A stretch of DNA of 64,000 bases from positions 62,001 through 126,000 of the forward strand of contig JAHHRU010000002.1 of assembly GCA_020025635.1 (NCBI GenBank), written 5' to 3'. Shown here in pieces: positions 8,687 through 17,528 of this stretch. The position numbers were made by a program, and so were the translations under genes. Positions within the stretch are counted from its first letter, which is position 1. The number at the start of each line of letters is the position of its first letter. This stretch comes from Allofournierella sp. Lineage in GTDB: Bacteria; Bacillota; Clostridia; Oscillospirales; Ruminococcaceae. The notes under the pieces are model-generated. The model saw only the letters and a program-made list of their open reading frames with translations. It was not told the origin of the DNA and did not search any database.

Positions 8687-9538
8687 CTACTTGGCATGGT
8701 CTTTGCGCCACTGGCGGGCAGTGACCCCTTTTTGGCGCTTGAACAGGCGGGCAAAATAGCCCGGGTCCCCAAATCCGCAGGAAAGGGCAACCTCGGTGAT
8801 GCTTTCTTCCTCTGAACAGAGCAGCTCGGCCGCACACTCGATGCGGTAATAATTCAGGTAATCGATGGGGGTGCGCCCGGTGATCTGCCGAAACACCCGG
8901 CAGAAATAATGCGGGTTCATGCCTGCCTCTTGTGCCAGCATCTCCAGGGTAAGCGGCTTTGCATAATCCCATCGGATCCGCTGCATGACCCGTTTGAGCT
9001 TGCTGCTGTGGCTGTCCCTTGCCAGCGCTTCCTGGGCCGGCTGGTAAAGCTGGTGCTGTATCACAAGGCCGATGAACTGCCAAAGAAGGCCGGTGGTGCA
9101 GAACTCATAGCCGGGCATTTCCTTTTCCATGCATTCAAAGATCCGGTCCAGCAGGCAGGCACCATCCGTTCCTGCCTGGAAAAGGGTCTGGATTCGGCCA
9201 TACCGGACCATGATTTCCTGAATTTTCTGGTGGCTGATGAGGCTGTTCTGAAAAAGCCTTTCCATATCGAACACGATGCACTCGTAAACGCAGTTTTTTG
9301 GGGTCCCGCCGTGCATCTGCCCGCTGGAAACGAATACCACATCCCCGGGGCCGGCCTCGATGTTCTCATCATCCACAGACAGGGAAAAGCTGCCCTGCAG
9401 AACAAAAATCAGTTCACATTCCATGTGCCAGTGAAACGGCATTTCATACCGGGGATGGGCCGCATCCACATAATAAAGCTCAATGGGAAAATCAAAGGTG
9501 CCCCGGTGCATCCTTTCGTGATAGGCAAGATAGCGCAT
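8687..9538 (-). CDS. AraC-family transcriptional regulator, likely of the fucose operon
   Basis: 283 residues. N-terminal cupin-like sugar-sensing domain (PFHWHMECELIFVLQG) and C-terminal double helix-turn-helix (about 180-283) with LEMLAQEAGMNPHYFCRVF and ITEVALSCGFGDPGYFARLF. It is transcribed away from the fucose operon and shares its 143-base upstream region, so it most likely senses L-fucose or a derivative and activates that operon. The sensing ligand is inference. Confidence 0.9.
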   Translation of the reverse strand: MRYLAYHERMHRGTFDFPIELYYVDAAHPRYEMPFHWHMECELIFVLQGSFSLSVDDENIEAGPGDVVFVSSGQMHGGTPKNCVYECIVFDMERLFQNSLISHQKIQEIMVRYGRIQTLFQAGTDGACLLDRIFECMEKEMPGYEFCTTGLLWQFIGLVIQHQLYQPAQEALARDSHSSKLKRVMQRIRWDYAKPLTLEMLAQEAGMNPHYFCRVFRQITGRTPIDYLNYYRIECAAELLCSEEESITEVALSCGFGDPGYFARLFKRQKGVTARQWRKDHAK

Positions 9539-9681
9539 TTGTGCCTCCTGTTTTGTGAAAAGTGAATATTGTACCAGTTTTGTTCAGTATACACCGAGAA
9601 ACTTCTTATTTCAATTATTATAATGAAACTATCCGATAATTTTAAGTTGCTGCGTTTCAAACAGCAAAAGGAGAACACATC
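9539..9681 (+). promoter_or_regulatory. Divergent control region between araC-type regulator and fucose operon
   Basis: TATAAT at 9619-9624 on the plus strand has no good -35, as expected for an activator-dependent promoter. The region is A+T-rich. No clear pair of direct repeats for the regulator could be fixed by eye. Confidence 0.5.
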
Positions 9682-10392
9682 ATGGAGAACATTCAGGAAA
9701 TCAAGGAACAGATCTGCGACGTATGCCACAAAATGTGGCAGCTGGGCTGGGTTGCCGCAAATGACGGCAACGTGAGCGTAAAGCTGGAGGACGGAACCAT
9801 TCTGGCCACCCCCACTGGCATGAGCAAGAGCTTCATCACCCCGGAAAAGCTCATCCTCATCGATGCAAAGGGAAATGTTCTGGAGGCTGCCGAGGGCCTG
9901 CGCCCCTCCAGCGAGATCAAAATGCATCTTCGCTGCTATGAAAAGCGCCCGGATGTGCACAGCGTGATCCACGCACACCCCGCAGGAGCCACCGGTTTTG
10001 CCGTGGCACACCGCAGCATGGATATGTACAACATGATCGAGGACGTGGCCGCCATCGGCAGCGTTCCGCTTACTCCTTACGGCACCCCCAGCACCACCGA
10101 GGTGCCGGATGCCATTGAGCCCTATCTGGAAGAGCACGATGTGATGCTGCTGGAAAACCACGGTGCCCTCACCGTTGGCAGCGATCTGCTCACCGCCTAT
10201 TACCGCATGGAAAGCCTGGAGCTTTGGGCAAAGATCTCCATCAATGCCATCATCCTGGGCGGCAGCTATGACATCAGCCGCGAGAACATCGACAAGCTCA
10301 TCAACCTGCGTGAGTATTACGGCATCAGCGGCCGCCACCCCGGCTACAAAAAGTATCCCCGCCGGGAGCAGGGTGAGCCTACCGACAAATAA
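9682..10392 (+). CDS. fucA: Class II aldolase, L-fuculose-1-phosphate aldolase type
   Basis: 236 residues. Zinc ligands are seen in HAHPAG and LLENHG, with the phosphate-binding ANDGNVS and TPTGMSKS stretches of class II sugar aldolases. It should cleave L-fuculose-1-phosphate to dihydroxyacetone phosphate and L-lactaldehyde. First gene of a four-gene operon with mutarotase, kinase and isomerase. Family members also use L-rhamnulose-1-phosphate; the L-fucose isomerase downstream favours fucose. Ribosome site AAAGGAG. Confidence 0.88.
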   Translation: MENIQEIKEQICDVCHKMWQLGWVAANDGNVSVKLEDGTILATPTGMSKSFITPEKLILIDAKGNVLEAAEGLRPSSEIKMHLRCYEKRPDVHSVIHAHPAGATGFAVAHRSMDMYNMIEDVAAIGSVPLTPYGTPSTTEVPDAIEPYLEEHDVMLLENHGALTVGSDLLTAYYRMESLELWAKISINAIILGGSYDISRENIDKLINLREYYGISGRHPGYKKYPRREQGEPTDK

Positions 10393-10406
10393 AGGAGGCC
10401 TGCACC

Positions 10407-10841
10407 ATGCTGAAAAACGTACCCGCCATCCTTTCCCCGGAGCTTCTGAAGGTCCTGTGCGAGATGGGCCATGGCGATGAGATCATTCTGGCCGACGGCA
10501 ACTTCCCTGCCGAGAGCGTGGGCAAGGATGCCATCGTGATCCGGGCCGACGGCCACGGTGTGAACGAGCTTCTGGACGCTGTGCTCAGGATGATCCCGCT
10601 GGATCAGTACAGCGAAAATCCGGTTGGACTGATGGAAGTGGTTCCCGGCGACCCGTGCGTGCCCGCCATTTGGGATGATTACCGCAAGACCATTCAGGAC
10701 AACGGCGAAAACCCGAACAGCATCGAGATGATCGAGCGTTTCGCCTTTTATGAGCGGGCCAAAAAGGCCTATGCTATTGTGGCCACCGGCGAAACCGCCA
10801 TCTACGCCAACATTCTTCTGAAAAAGGGTGTGGTGCAATGA
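10407..10841 (+). CDS. fucU: L-fucose mutarotase (RbsD/FucU family)
   Basis: 144 residues, full length. LSPELLKVLCEMGHGDEI and ADGNFPAES are the RbsD/FucU signatures, including the catalytic His in GHGD. It interconverts fucose anomers to feed the isomerase. It lies 14 bases after fucA with AAAGGAGG as ribosome site, and its stop overlaps the kinase start by 4 bases. Confidence 0.92.
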   Translation: MLKNVPAILSPELLKVLCEMGHGDEIILADGNFPAESVGKDAIVIRADGHGVNELLDAVLRMIPLDQYSENPVGLMEVVPGDPCVPAIWDDYRKTIQDNGENPNSIEMIERFAFYERAKKAYAIVATGETAIYANILLKKGVVQ

Positions 10842-12274
10842 GCGAAATAAAAACCGTTCTGGCCTTCGACTTCGGCGCATCCAGCGGACGTGCCATCAAG
10901 GCGGAATTTGACGGCAGGACCCTCACCTGCAAGGAGATCCACCGGTTTGAAAACTGCCCTTCCCAGCGGGACGGGCACTTCCGCTGGGATTTTGACGCCC
11001 TTGCTGCCGAAGTGAACCGGGGCATTGAAAAGGCCGGCTGCTTTGACAGCATCGGCTTTGATACCTGGGGTGTGGACTTCGGCCTGCTGGATGCAGACGG
11101 CCGCCTTCTGGAAGCCCCGGTGCATTACCGGGATTCCCGCACCGAGGGCATGGTGGAAAAGGCCCTGGAACAGGTGGATGCCGACGCCCTTTACGGTGCC
11201 ACCGGCACCCAGATCATGGGCATCAACACCCTGTTTCAGCTGCTGGCTTTAAAAGAGCAGCAGCCGGAGCTTTTGCAAAAGGCCCAAACCCTGTTGTTTA
11301 TGCCGGACCTGTTCGCCTATGCGGTGAGCGGCTGCAAGGCCTGCGAGCAGACCATTGCCTCCACCGCACAGCTGCTGGATCTTTCCAGCGGCAGATGGAA
11401 CACCGATCTTATGGAAAAGCTCGGCATCCCCAGCCGCCTGTTCCTGCCCGTCACCCCCACCGGAACTGTGCTGGGCCGCCTTGCAAACGGTGCCAAGATC
11501 GTATCCGCTGCCGGGCACGACACCCAGTGTGCCGTTGCCGCAATGCCTTCTTGTGAACCGGATGCCGCCTTCCTTTCCTGCGGGACCTGGAGCCTTTTGG
11601 GCTGTGAGCTGGAAAAGCCGGTGCTTACCAAAGAGAGCCGGGAGCTGGGGCTTTCCAACGAGATGGGTGCAAACGGCAAGATCAACTATCTGAAAAATAT
11701 CATCGGCCTGTGGCTCATTCAGGAAAGCCGGCGTGAGTGGCGCCGCAAGGGGCAGGAATACTCCTATGCGGACCTGGAAAGGCTGGCTCTGGCCGAAGCG
11801 CCTCTGCGCTGCTTTATCGACCCGGACGACCCGATGTTCACCCCTCCCGGCGATATCCCCGGCCGGGTCCGGGAATACTGCCGCAAAACCGGCCAGTATG
11901 TACCCCAGACAGTGGGCCAGGTGATGCGCTGCATCTACGAAAGCCTTGCGCTCAAATACCGTTTTGCCCTTGACCAGCTGGAAACCGTTACCGGAAAACA
12001 TTTTTCCGTCCTGCACATTCTGGGCGGCGGCACCAAGGACGGCCTTTTGTGCCGCATGACGGCTGCCAGCATCGGCCGGCGTGTTGCTGCAGGCCCCATT
12101 GAGGCCACCGCACTGGGCAATATCATCCTTCAGCTGAAAGCTCTGGGTGCACTCTCCTCTGTGGAAGAGGGCCGCTTGCTGATTGCCCGCACCGAACATG
12201 TTACCGAGTATCTGCCCGAGGGCACCGCAGACTGGGACGCTGCTTACAATCAGTATAAAAAATTGCTGCAATAA
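10838..12274 (+). CDS. FGGY-family kinase, L-fuculokinase role (rhamnulokinase-like sequence)
   Basis: 478 residues. N-terminal AFDFGASSGRAI and DTWGVDFGLLD, and C-terminal HILGGGTKDGLLCRMTA, are FGGY kinase motifs closest in style to RhaB. In this operon the substrate is expected to be L-fuculose, giving L-fuculose-1-phosphate. Many Firmicutes use a RhaB-like kinase in fucose operons, so the gene symbol is left open. Translational coupling to fucU (ATGA). Confidence 0.88.
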   Translation: MSEIKTVLAFDFGASSGRAIKAEFDGRTLTCKEIHRFENCPSQRDGHFRWDFDALAAEVNRGIEKAGCFDSIGFDTWGVDFGLLDADGRLLEAPVHYRDSRTEGMVEKALEQVDADALYGATGTQIMGINTLFQLLALKEQQPELLQKAQTLLFMPDLFAYAVSGCKACEQTIASTAQLLDLSSGRWNTDLMEKLGIPSRLFLPVTPTGTVLGRLANGAKIVSAAGHDTQCAVAAMPSCEPDAAFLSCGTWSLLGCELEKPVLTKESRELGLSNEMGANGKINYLKNIIGLWLIQESRREWRRKGQEYSYADLERLALAEAPLRCFIDPDDPMFTPPGDIPGRVREYCRKTGQYVPQTVGQVMRCIYESLALKYRFALDQLETVTGKHFSVLHILGGGTKDGLLCRMTAASIGRRVAAGPIEATALGNIILQLKALGALSSVEEGRLLIARTEHVTEYLPEGTADWDAAYNQYKKLLQ

Positions 12275-12307
12275 CAAACTGTAAATATTTAAAAGGAGAT
12301 TTTAACT

Positions 12308-14092
12308 ATGCTGTATCCTAAAATCGGCATCCGCCCCGTCATTGACGGACGCTGGGGCGGCGTGCGTGAAAGCCTTGAAAACCAGACCATGGGCATGGCC
12401 GAGAATGCTGCCAAGCTCATCAGCGAAACCCTGCGCTACCCGGACGGCACCCCCGTTCAGTGCGTGATCGGCTGCACCACCATCGGCGGCGGTGCCGAAG
12501 CTGCCAAGGTTGCCGAGCAGTTCAGCACCCAGAACGTGGTGGCTACTCTGTCGGTGACCCCCTGCTGGTGCTACGGCACCGAAACCTTTGACATGGACCC
12601 CAACACCATCAAGGCCGTTTGGGGCTTCAACGGCACCGAGCGCCCCGGCGCTGTGTATCTTGCCGCCGTTATGGCCGCACACGCACAGCGCGGCCTGCCC
12701 GCCTTCTCCATTTACGGCCATGATGTGCAGGAAGCCGCTGACACCACCATCCCTGGGGATGTGGCCGAAAAGATCCTGCGTTTTGCCCGCTGCGCCGTGG
12801 CTGTTGGCTGGATGCGCGGCAAGGCCTATGTGAACCTGGGCGGCGTTGCCATGGGCATTGCCGGCAGCTACTGCGATGCGGAAATGTTCCAGAAATACTT
12901 TGGCATGCGTGCCGAGTGGGTGGATATGACCGAGATCGTGCGCCGCATCACCCTGGGCGTTTATGATCCCGCTGAATACGAAGAGGCCCTGGCCTGGGTC
13001 AAAAAGAACTGCAGGGAAGGCTTTGACTGCAACGCAGGCAAGACCCTGCCGGACGTGATCACCAAGTCCAAGGTGGTTCCTGCCGATAAGGACTGGGAGT
13101 TCATCACCAAGATGACCATGGTCATGCGGGACATCCTGTACGGCAATCCCAAGCTGGATGAGCTGGGCTGGCACGAAGAGGCCCTTGGCCGCAATGCCCT
13201 GGCCGGCGGCTTCCAGGGTCAGCGTCAGTGGACCGACTGGCTGCCCAACGCCGACTTCACCGAGGCTATCATGGCCACCACCTTTGACTGGAACGGCCCC
13301 AAGATGCCCACCCCCTTCGCAACCGAAAACGACACCTGCAACGGTGTTTCCATGATGCTGGGCTCTCTGGTATCGCAGACCGCTCCCTGCTTCCACGATG
13401 TCCGCACCTACTGGAGCCCGGAGGCCTGCGAGCGTGTGACCGGCAAGCGCCCCGAGGGCATTGCCGAAAACGGCTTCATCCACCTGATCAACTCCGGTGC
13501 AACCGCACTGGATGGCAGCGGTGCCTGCGTGAACGAAAAGGGCGAGCATATCATGAAGCACTTCTGGGAAATGAAGGACGAGGACATCCAGGCCTGCCTG
13601 GATGCCACCGACTGGTGCCGCGCAAACTACGAGTATTTCCGCGGCGGCGGATTCTCCAGCCATTTCCGCTGCAAAGCCGAAATGCCTGTTACCATGCTGC
13701 GCTACAACATCGTGGATGGTGTGGGCCCGGTTCTGCAGATCGCAGAAGGCTGGACCGCAAACCTGCCCGATGACGTGCACAACACCATTGACAAGCGCAC
13801 CGACCGCACCTGGCCCACCACCTGGTTTGCCCCCCGCCTGACCGGCAAGGGCGCATTCACCGATGTTTACAGCGTAATGGCAAACTGGGGCGCAAACCAC
13901 GGCGTGACCGTTTACGGCCATGTGGGCGCTGACCTGATCACCCTGGCCAGCATGCTGCGCATTCCCGTTACCATGCACAACGTGCCCGAAGAAAAGGTCT
14001 ATCGGCCCCATGCCTGGGCAAGCTTCGGCACCGAAGACAAGCAGGCCGCCGACTATGCCGCCTGCAGGCACTACGGCCCGCTTTATCGTTGA
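12308..14092 (+). CDS. fucI: L-fucose isomerase
   Basis: 594 residues, the usual length. N-terminal IGIRPVIDGRWGGVRESLE and the ATENDTCNGVSMMLG block near residue 340 are family signatures; metal-binding Glu/Asp residues lie in this region. It converts L-fucose to L-fuculose. Last gene of the operon, 34 bases after the kinase with AAAAGGAG as ribosome site. Codon usage is strongly biased to C/G-ending codons, as for a well-expressed gene. Confidence 0.95.
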   Translation: MLYPKIGIRPVIDGRWGGVRESLENQTMGMAENAAKLISETLRYPDGTPVQCVIGCTTIGGGAEAAKVAEQFSTQNVVATLSVTPCWCYGTETFDMDPNTIKAVWGFNGTERPGAVYLAAVMAAHAQRGLPAFSIYGHDVQEAADTTIPGDVAEKILRFARCAVAVGWMRGKAYVNLGGVAMGIAGSYCDAEMFQKYFGMRAEWVDMTEIVRRITLGVYDPAEYEEALAWVKKNCREGFDCNAGKTLPDVITKSKVVPADKDWEFITKMTMVMRDILYGNPKLDELGWHEEALGRNALAGGFQGQRQWTDWLPNADFTEAIMATTFDWNGPKMPTPFATENDTCNGVSMMLGSLVSQTAPCFHDVRTYWSPEACERVTGKRPEGIAENGFIHLINSGATALDGSGACVNEKGEHIMKHFWEMKDEDIQACLDATDWCRANYEYFRGGGFSSHFRCKAEMPVTMLRYNIVDGVGPVLQIAEGWTANLPDDVHNTIDKRTDRTWPTTWFAPRLTGKGAFTDVYSVMANWGANHGVTVYGHVGADLITLASMLRIPVTMHNVPEEKVYRPHAWASFGTEDKQAADYAACRHYGPLYR

Positions 14093-14116
14093 TTTTCACT
14101 CTCTCCCTTTTTATGT

Positions 14117-14150
14117 GAGGGGCGCATCCATCCGGATGCGCCCCTCTTGC
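14117..14150 (+). terminator. Inverted repeat after fucI, possible terminator
   Basis: Very stable hairpin spanning 14117-14146 (13 bp, 4-base loop). The following T-run is poor (CTCTTGCC), so termination efficiency is uncertain. Confidence 0.6.
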
Positions 14151-14220
14151 CGGTTAGCAGCTTTTTATGCTCTGTGCCAAATTTTTTTGAAACATTTGTT
14201 TCACTCTGACCAATTTTCTA

Positions 14221-14250
14221 TTGACACGTTTTTATAAGATGTGCTATAAT
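14221..14250 (+). promoter_or_regulatory. Consensus sigma-A promoter
   Basis: TTGACA (14221-14226), 18-base spacer, TATAAT (14245-14250). Both hexamers are perfect consensus, the best promoter in the window, pointing to a highly transcribed product that starts near 14257. Confidence 0.85.
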
Positions 14251-14257
14251 TCCTAAC

Positions 14258-14515
14258 GTCTCAATTGGAAAGAGTATTTTCCGAAGCAGGATGCGACCGC
14301 CGGTGCAAGCCGGCCGAGGCCATACGGACAGCCGGGTCGAATGCCGAAAAGCTGCTTTGTGCGGCTGGCAACTTCTGTTGCCTTATTGATTGAGTTAAAA
14401 GCTCAGTTTTATGAGTTGGTTACTATAAACCAGTGCCAGGTGGCATACGCTTGTGAAATGGTCAATAAGAGTGGTAAAAGTTTCTTTGCTTTCTATACTC
14501 TGATCCCATTGTGAC
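14258..14515 (+). ncRNA. Candidate structured RNA, not assigned to a known class
   Basis: Starts just after a consensus promoter and has no convincing protein-coding frame. The ends pair: 14258-14276 with 14496-14515 (about 15 bp with two mismatches and one internal loop). Inside are 14284-14289 with 14352-14357, hairpin 14299-14314, 14295-14298 with 14335-14338, hairpin 14367-14382, and an 8-bp helix 14382-14389 with 14462-14469 that encloses three small hairpins (14391-14405, 14417-14432, 14434-14445). It does not show the cores of RNase P, tmRNA, SRP RNA, T-box or the riboswitches I know. It could be a leader of potABCD or a stand-alone small RNA of about 260-370 bases. Confidence 0.55.
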
Positions 14516-14587
14516 TGTAAAAGCAACCCTTCAACAGTCTGCGTTCCTTTGTTGCGGGCAAATGCGGGTGTGCGTACATTCAAATTC

Positions 14588-14626
14588 AAAGCGGTATGCT
14601 GCGTAAGGCGGCATACCGCTTTTTTA
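14588..14626 (+). terminator. Terminator ending the candidate structured RNA
   Basis: Stem 14590-14599 with 14611-14620 followed by TTTTTT. It lies between the candidate RNA and potA, so it either ends a small RNA or acts as an attenuator of the pot operon. Confidence 0.88.
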
Positions 14627-14682
14627 ATTATCCTGCGGCCAGGCACCTGAATATCGCTATTTTGAAGAGGAGTGGACATAAA

Positions 14683-15804
14683 ATGGATAAGATCATCGAG
14701 CTCAGGCACATTTCCAAATCTTTTGACGGTGAGACCGTTCTGGACGACATCAGTCTGGACATCCACGACAACGAATTCATCACCCTGCTGGGGCCTTCCG
14801 GCTGCGGCAAAACCACTACTTTGCGCATGATCGGCGGTTTTGAGCATCCGGACCAGGGCGATGTGATCTTCATGGGCAAGCGCATCAACGATGAACCTCC
14901 TCACAAGCGCCATGTGAACACTGTTTTTCAGAAATACGCATTGTTCCCGCACCTGAATGTTTTTGAAAATGTTGCCTTCCCTCTGCGGGAAAAGAAGGTG
15001 CCCAAGGCCGAGATCAAGGAAAAGGTGGACAAGATGCTGTCGCTTGTCATGCTTTCCAATTTCGCAAAGCGGCGGGTCACCAGCCTGTCCGGCGGCCAGC
15101 AGCAGCGTGTGGCCATTGCCCGGGCCCTGGTGAGCAACCCCAAGGTCCTGCTTTTGGACGAACCTCTGGGCGCACTGGACCTGAAGCTGCGCAAGGATAT
15201 GCAGGTGGAGCTGAAAAAGATCCAGAAAAGCACCGGCATCACCTTCATCTTTGTTACCCACGACCAGGAAGAGGCCCTTTCCATGTCGGACACCATCGTG
15301 GTCATGAGCGAGGGCAAGATCCAGCAGATCGGCACCCCCACCGACATCTACAACGAGCCGGTGAATGCCTTTGTTGCCGACTTCATCGGTGAGAGCAACA
15401 TCATCGACGGCGTGATGCTGGAAGATTTCAAGGTGAAATTTGCCGGCCACACCTTCGACTGCCTGGACAAAGGCTTTGCCCCCAGCGAGCCGGTGGATGT
15501 GGTGGTGCGCCCCGAGGATGTGGACATCGTGAACGCCGCCGATGCCGAGCTTTACGGCGATGTGACCTCGGTCACCTTCCTGGGGGTCCATTATGAGATC
15601 ATCGTGGACATTGCCGGCTTCAAATGGATGATCCAGACCACCGACTTCGTTTCCGAAGGCGAGCACATCGGCATCAAGCTGGACCCGGATGCCATCCATA
15701 TCATGAAAAAGTCCAAATATTCCGGCATGTTCGGTGACTACTCCACCTTCTCTGAGGAAATGGACGAGCTTGCAAACGCGGGAGGTGAACAGCAGGAATG
15801 CTGA
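14683..15804 (+). CDS. potA: Spermidine/putrescine ABC transporter ATPase
   Basis: 373 residues from the ATG with GAGGAG upstream; the longer frame would start inside the terminator. Walker A GPSGCGKTT at 37-45, signature LSGGQQQR, Walker B LLLDEPLGALD, and a C-terminal TOBE-like domain (about 280-360) as in PotA. It powers polyamine import by PotBCD. Its last codons overlap the potB start by 7 bases. Confidence 0.93.
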   Translation: MDKIIELRHISKSFDGETVLDDISLDIHDNEFITLLGPSGCGKTTTLRMIGGFEHPDQGDVIFMGKRINDEPPHKRHVNTVFQKYALFPHLNVFENVAFPLREKKVPKAEIKEKVDKMLSLVMLSNFAKRRVTSLSGGQQQRVAIARALVSNPKVLLLDEPLGALDLKLRKDMQVELKKIQKSTGITFIFVTHDQEEALSMSDTIVVMSEGKIQQIGTPTDIYNEPVNAFVADFIGESNIIDGVMLEDFKVKFAGHTFDCLDKGFAPSEPVDVVVRPEDVDIVNAADAELYGDVTSVTFLGVHYEIIVDIAGFKWMIQTTDFVSEGEHIGIKLDPDAIHIMKKSKYSGMFGDYSTFSEEMDELANAGGEQQEC

Positions 15805-16688
15805 AAAAGCTTCTGAAAAAAAGCAGTGGAAGCGGCCGGGCCGCCCTTGCCCCTTATACCCTGTGGGCGGTGCTGTTCATCGTTATTCCCATGCTGTTCA
15901 TCGCTTACTACGCCTTTACGGATAACAATTTCAACTTTACCACTGAAAACATTACCCGTTTTTTCACCTCTGTGAGCAGCCTCAGAAATGAGGACGGCAC
16001 CGTCACCGAGGTGCACACCTATCTGCTGATCTTCCTGCGCTCTTTGAAGCTGGCCGTTCTTTCCACGATCATCTGCCTTTTGATCGGCTACCCCATGGCC
16101 TATCGCATTGCCCACGCCTCCAAGCGGGCCCAGAAGATCATGATGACCCTTATCATGATTCCCATGTGGATGAACTTCCTCATCCGCACCTACGCCTGGA
16201 TGACCATTCTGCAGGATGCGGGTGTGCTGAACCGCCTTCTTTCGGCAGCGGGGCTTCCCTCCATCCACATCATCGGCACCGAGGGCGCCGTTTTGATCGG
16301 CATGGTATACGACTATCTGCCCTATATGATCCTGCCCATCTACTCGGTCATGGTCAAGATGGACCTGAGCCTGCTGGAAGCTGCCCGTGACCTGGGCTGC
16401 GGCAGCCTTTCGGTGCTGCGGCGGGTGATTTTCCCCTTGAGCCTTCCCGGTGTCATCTCCGGCATCACCATGGTCCTGATTCCCTCGATCAGCACCTTCT
16501 ACATTTCCCAGAAGCTGGGCAATGGCAAATTCTTCCTGATCGGCGATGCCATTGAGGGCCAGTATGTGGCCAACAACCTGCATTTTGCAGCGGCAATGGC
16601 CTTTATCTTAATGGTCATCCTGCTGTTCTTCATGGCCCTTGTAAAATATTCCACCAGCCGGTATCTGTATGGAGGTGAAGCAAAGTGA
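15798..16688 (+). CDS. potB: Spermidine/putrescine ABC transporter permease
   Basis: 296 residues, six membrane segments. The EAA loop reads EAARDLGCGSLSVLRRVIFP near residue 195, the site that contacts PotA. An extracytoplasmic loop after the first segment is typical of PotB. Coupled to potA and potC by overlaps. Forms the channel with PotC. Confidence 0.92.
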   Translation: MLKKLLKKSSGSGRAALAPYTLWAVLFIVIPMLFIAYYAFTDNNFNFTTENITRFFTSVSSLRNEDGTVTEVHTYLLIFLRSLKLAVLSTIICLLIGYPMAYRIAHASKRAQKIMMTLIMIPMWMNFLIRTYAWMTILQDAGVLNRLLSAAGLPSIHIIGTEGAVLIGMVYDYLPYMILPIYSVMVKMDLSLLEAARDLGCGSLSVLRRVIFPLSLPGVISGITMVLIPSISTFYISQKLGNGKFFLIGDAIEGQYVANNLHFAAAMAFILMVILLFFMALVKYSTSRYLYGGEAK

Positions 16689-17512
16689 AAAAAACCGCAT
16701 CCCGTTTTTTGACGGCGCTTGTTTATATTTTCCTCTTTGCGCCCATCCTGATCCTTTTGGTCTTCTCCTTCAACGATTCCAAGAGCCTTTCGGTTTTTTC
16801 GGGCTTTTCCTTCCGCTGGTATACCGAGCTTGTAAAGGACCGGCACACTCTTGAAGCGGTCCGCAACACTCTGGTGCTGGCCGCCAGCGCCACTGTGATC
16901 TCCACCGTGATGGGCACAGCCGCCGCCTGGGGCATCGACCGGCTGCGCAGCCGCTGGTACCGCACCGTGGTGGACACTGTGACCGATATCCCCATGACCA
17001 ACCCCGACATCATCACCGGTATTTCCATGATGCTGATGTTTGTTTTTGTGGGCCGCCTGTTCGGCGCACACAGCAGCTTAAACTTCTGGACCCTGCTCAT
17101 CGCTCATGTCACCTTCTGCCTGCCCTATGTGATTTTGCAGGTGCTGCCAAAGCTGCAGCAGATGGACCGGGCGCTGCCTGAGGCCGCCATGGATCTGGGC
17201 TGCACCCCGCTGCGGGCTTTTCTCAAGGTGGAGCTGCCGGAAATGCTGCCCGGCATCGTGACCGGTGCCATCATGGCCTTTACCCTTTCGCTGGATGATT
17301 TCGTGATCAGCTACTTCACCTCCGGCACCGGGTTCCAGACCCTGCCCATCCGCATTTACAGCATGACCAAAAAAACCGTTACGCCGAAGATGTATGCTCT
17401 GGCAACCATCATCTTCTTTATCACGCTCACCCTTCTGCTCATCAGCAACTTCATTGAATCCGCTGATGAAGGAAATACAAAACAGAAGCGTAAGAAAAGC
17501 AAAGCAGACTAA
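16685..17512 (+). CDS. potC: Spermidine/putrescine ABC transporter permease
   Basis: 275 residues from a GTG start that overlaps the potB stop (GTGA), with GGAGGTGAAG as ribosome site. Six membrane segments; EAA loop EAAMDLGCTPLRAFLKVELP near residue 165 and FTLSLDDFVISYFTSG after it are PotC hallmarks. Basic C-terminal tail. Confidence 0.92.
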   Translation: MKKTASRFLTALVYIFLFAPILILLVFSFNDSKSLSVFSGFSFRWYTELVKDRHTLEAVRNTLVLAASATVISTVMGTAAAWGIDRLRSRWYRTVVDTVTDIPMTNPDIITGISMMLMFVFVGRLFGAHSSLNFWTLLIAHVTFCLPYVILQVLPKLQQMDRALPEAAMDLGCTPLRAFLKVELPEMLPGIVTGAIMAFTLSLDDFVISYFTSGTGFQTLPIRIYSMTKKTVTPKMYALATIIFFITLTLLLISNFIESADEGNTKQKRKKSKAD

Positions 17513-17528
17513 TTTTGGGAGGAAACAC

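Noticed and set aside
12302..14071. 589-residue open frame on the minus strand across fucI
   Set aside because: Shadow of a GC-rich, codon-biased gene on the plus strand; rich in Gly/His/Ala, no known motif, no ribosome site.
14382..14469. tRNA-like cloverleaf
   Set aside because: An 8-bp closing helix with three hairpins is present, but the T-loop GTTC-type sequence, D-loop GG and a 7-base anticodon loop are missing.
14258..14515. Cobalamin, TPP, lysine, SAM, T-box or c-di-GMP riboswitch, RNase P, tmRNA or SRP RNA
   Set aside because: None of the conserved cores of these classes is present in the sequence.
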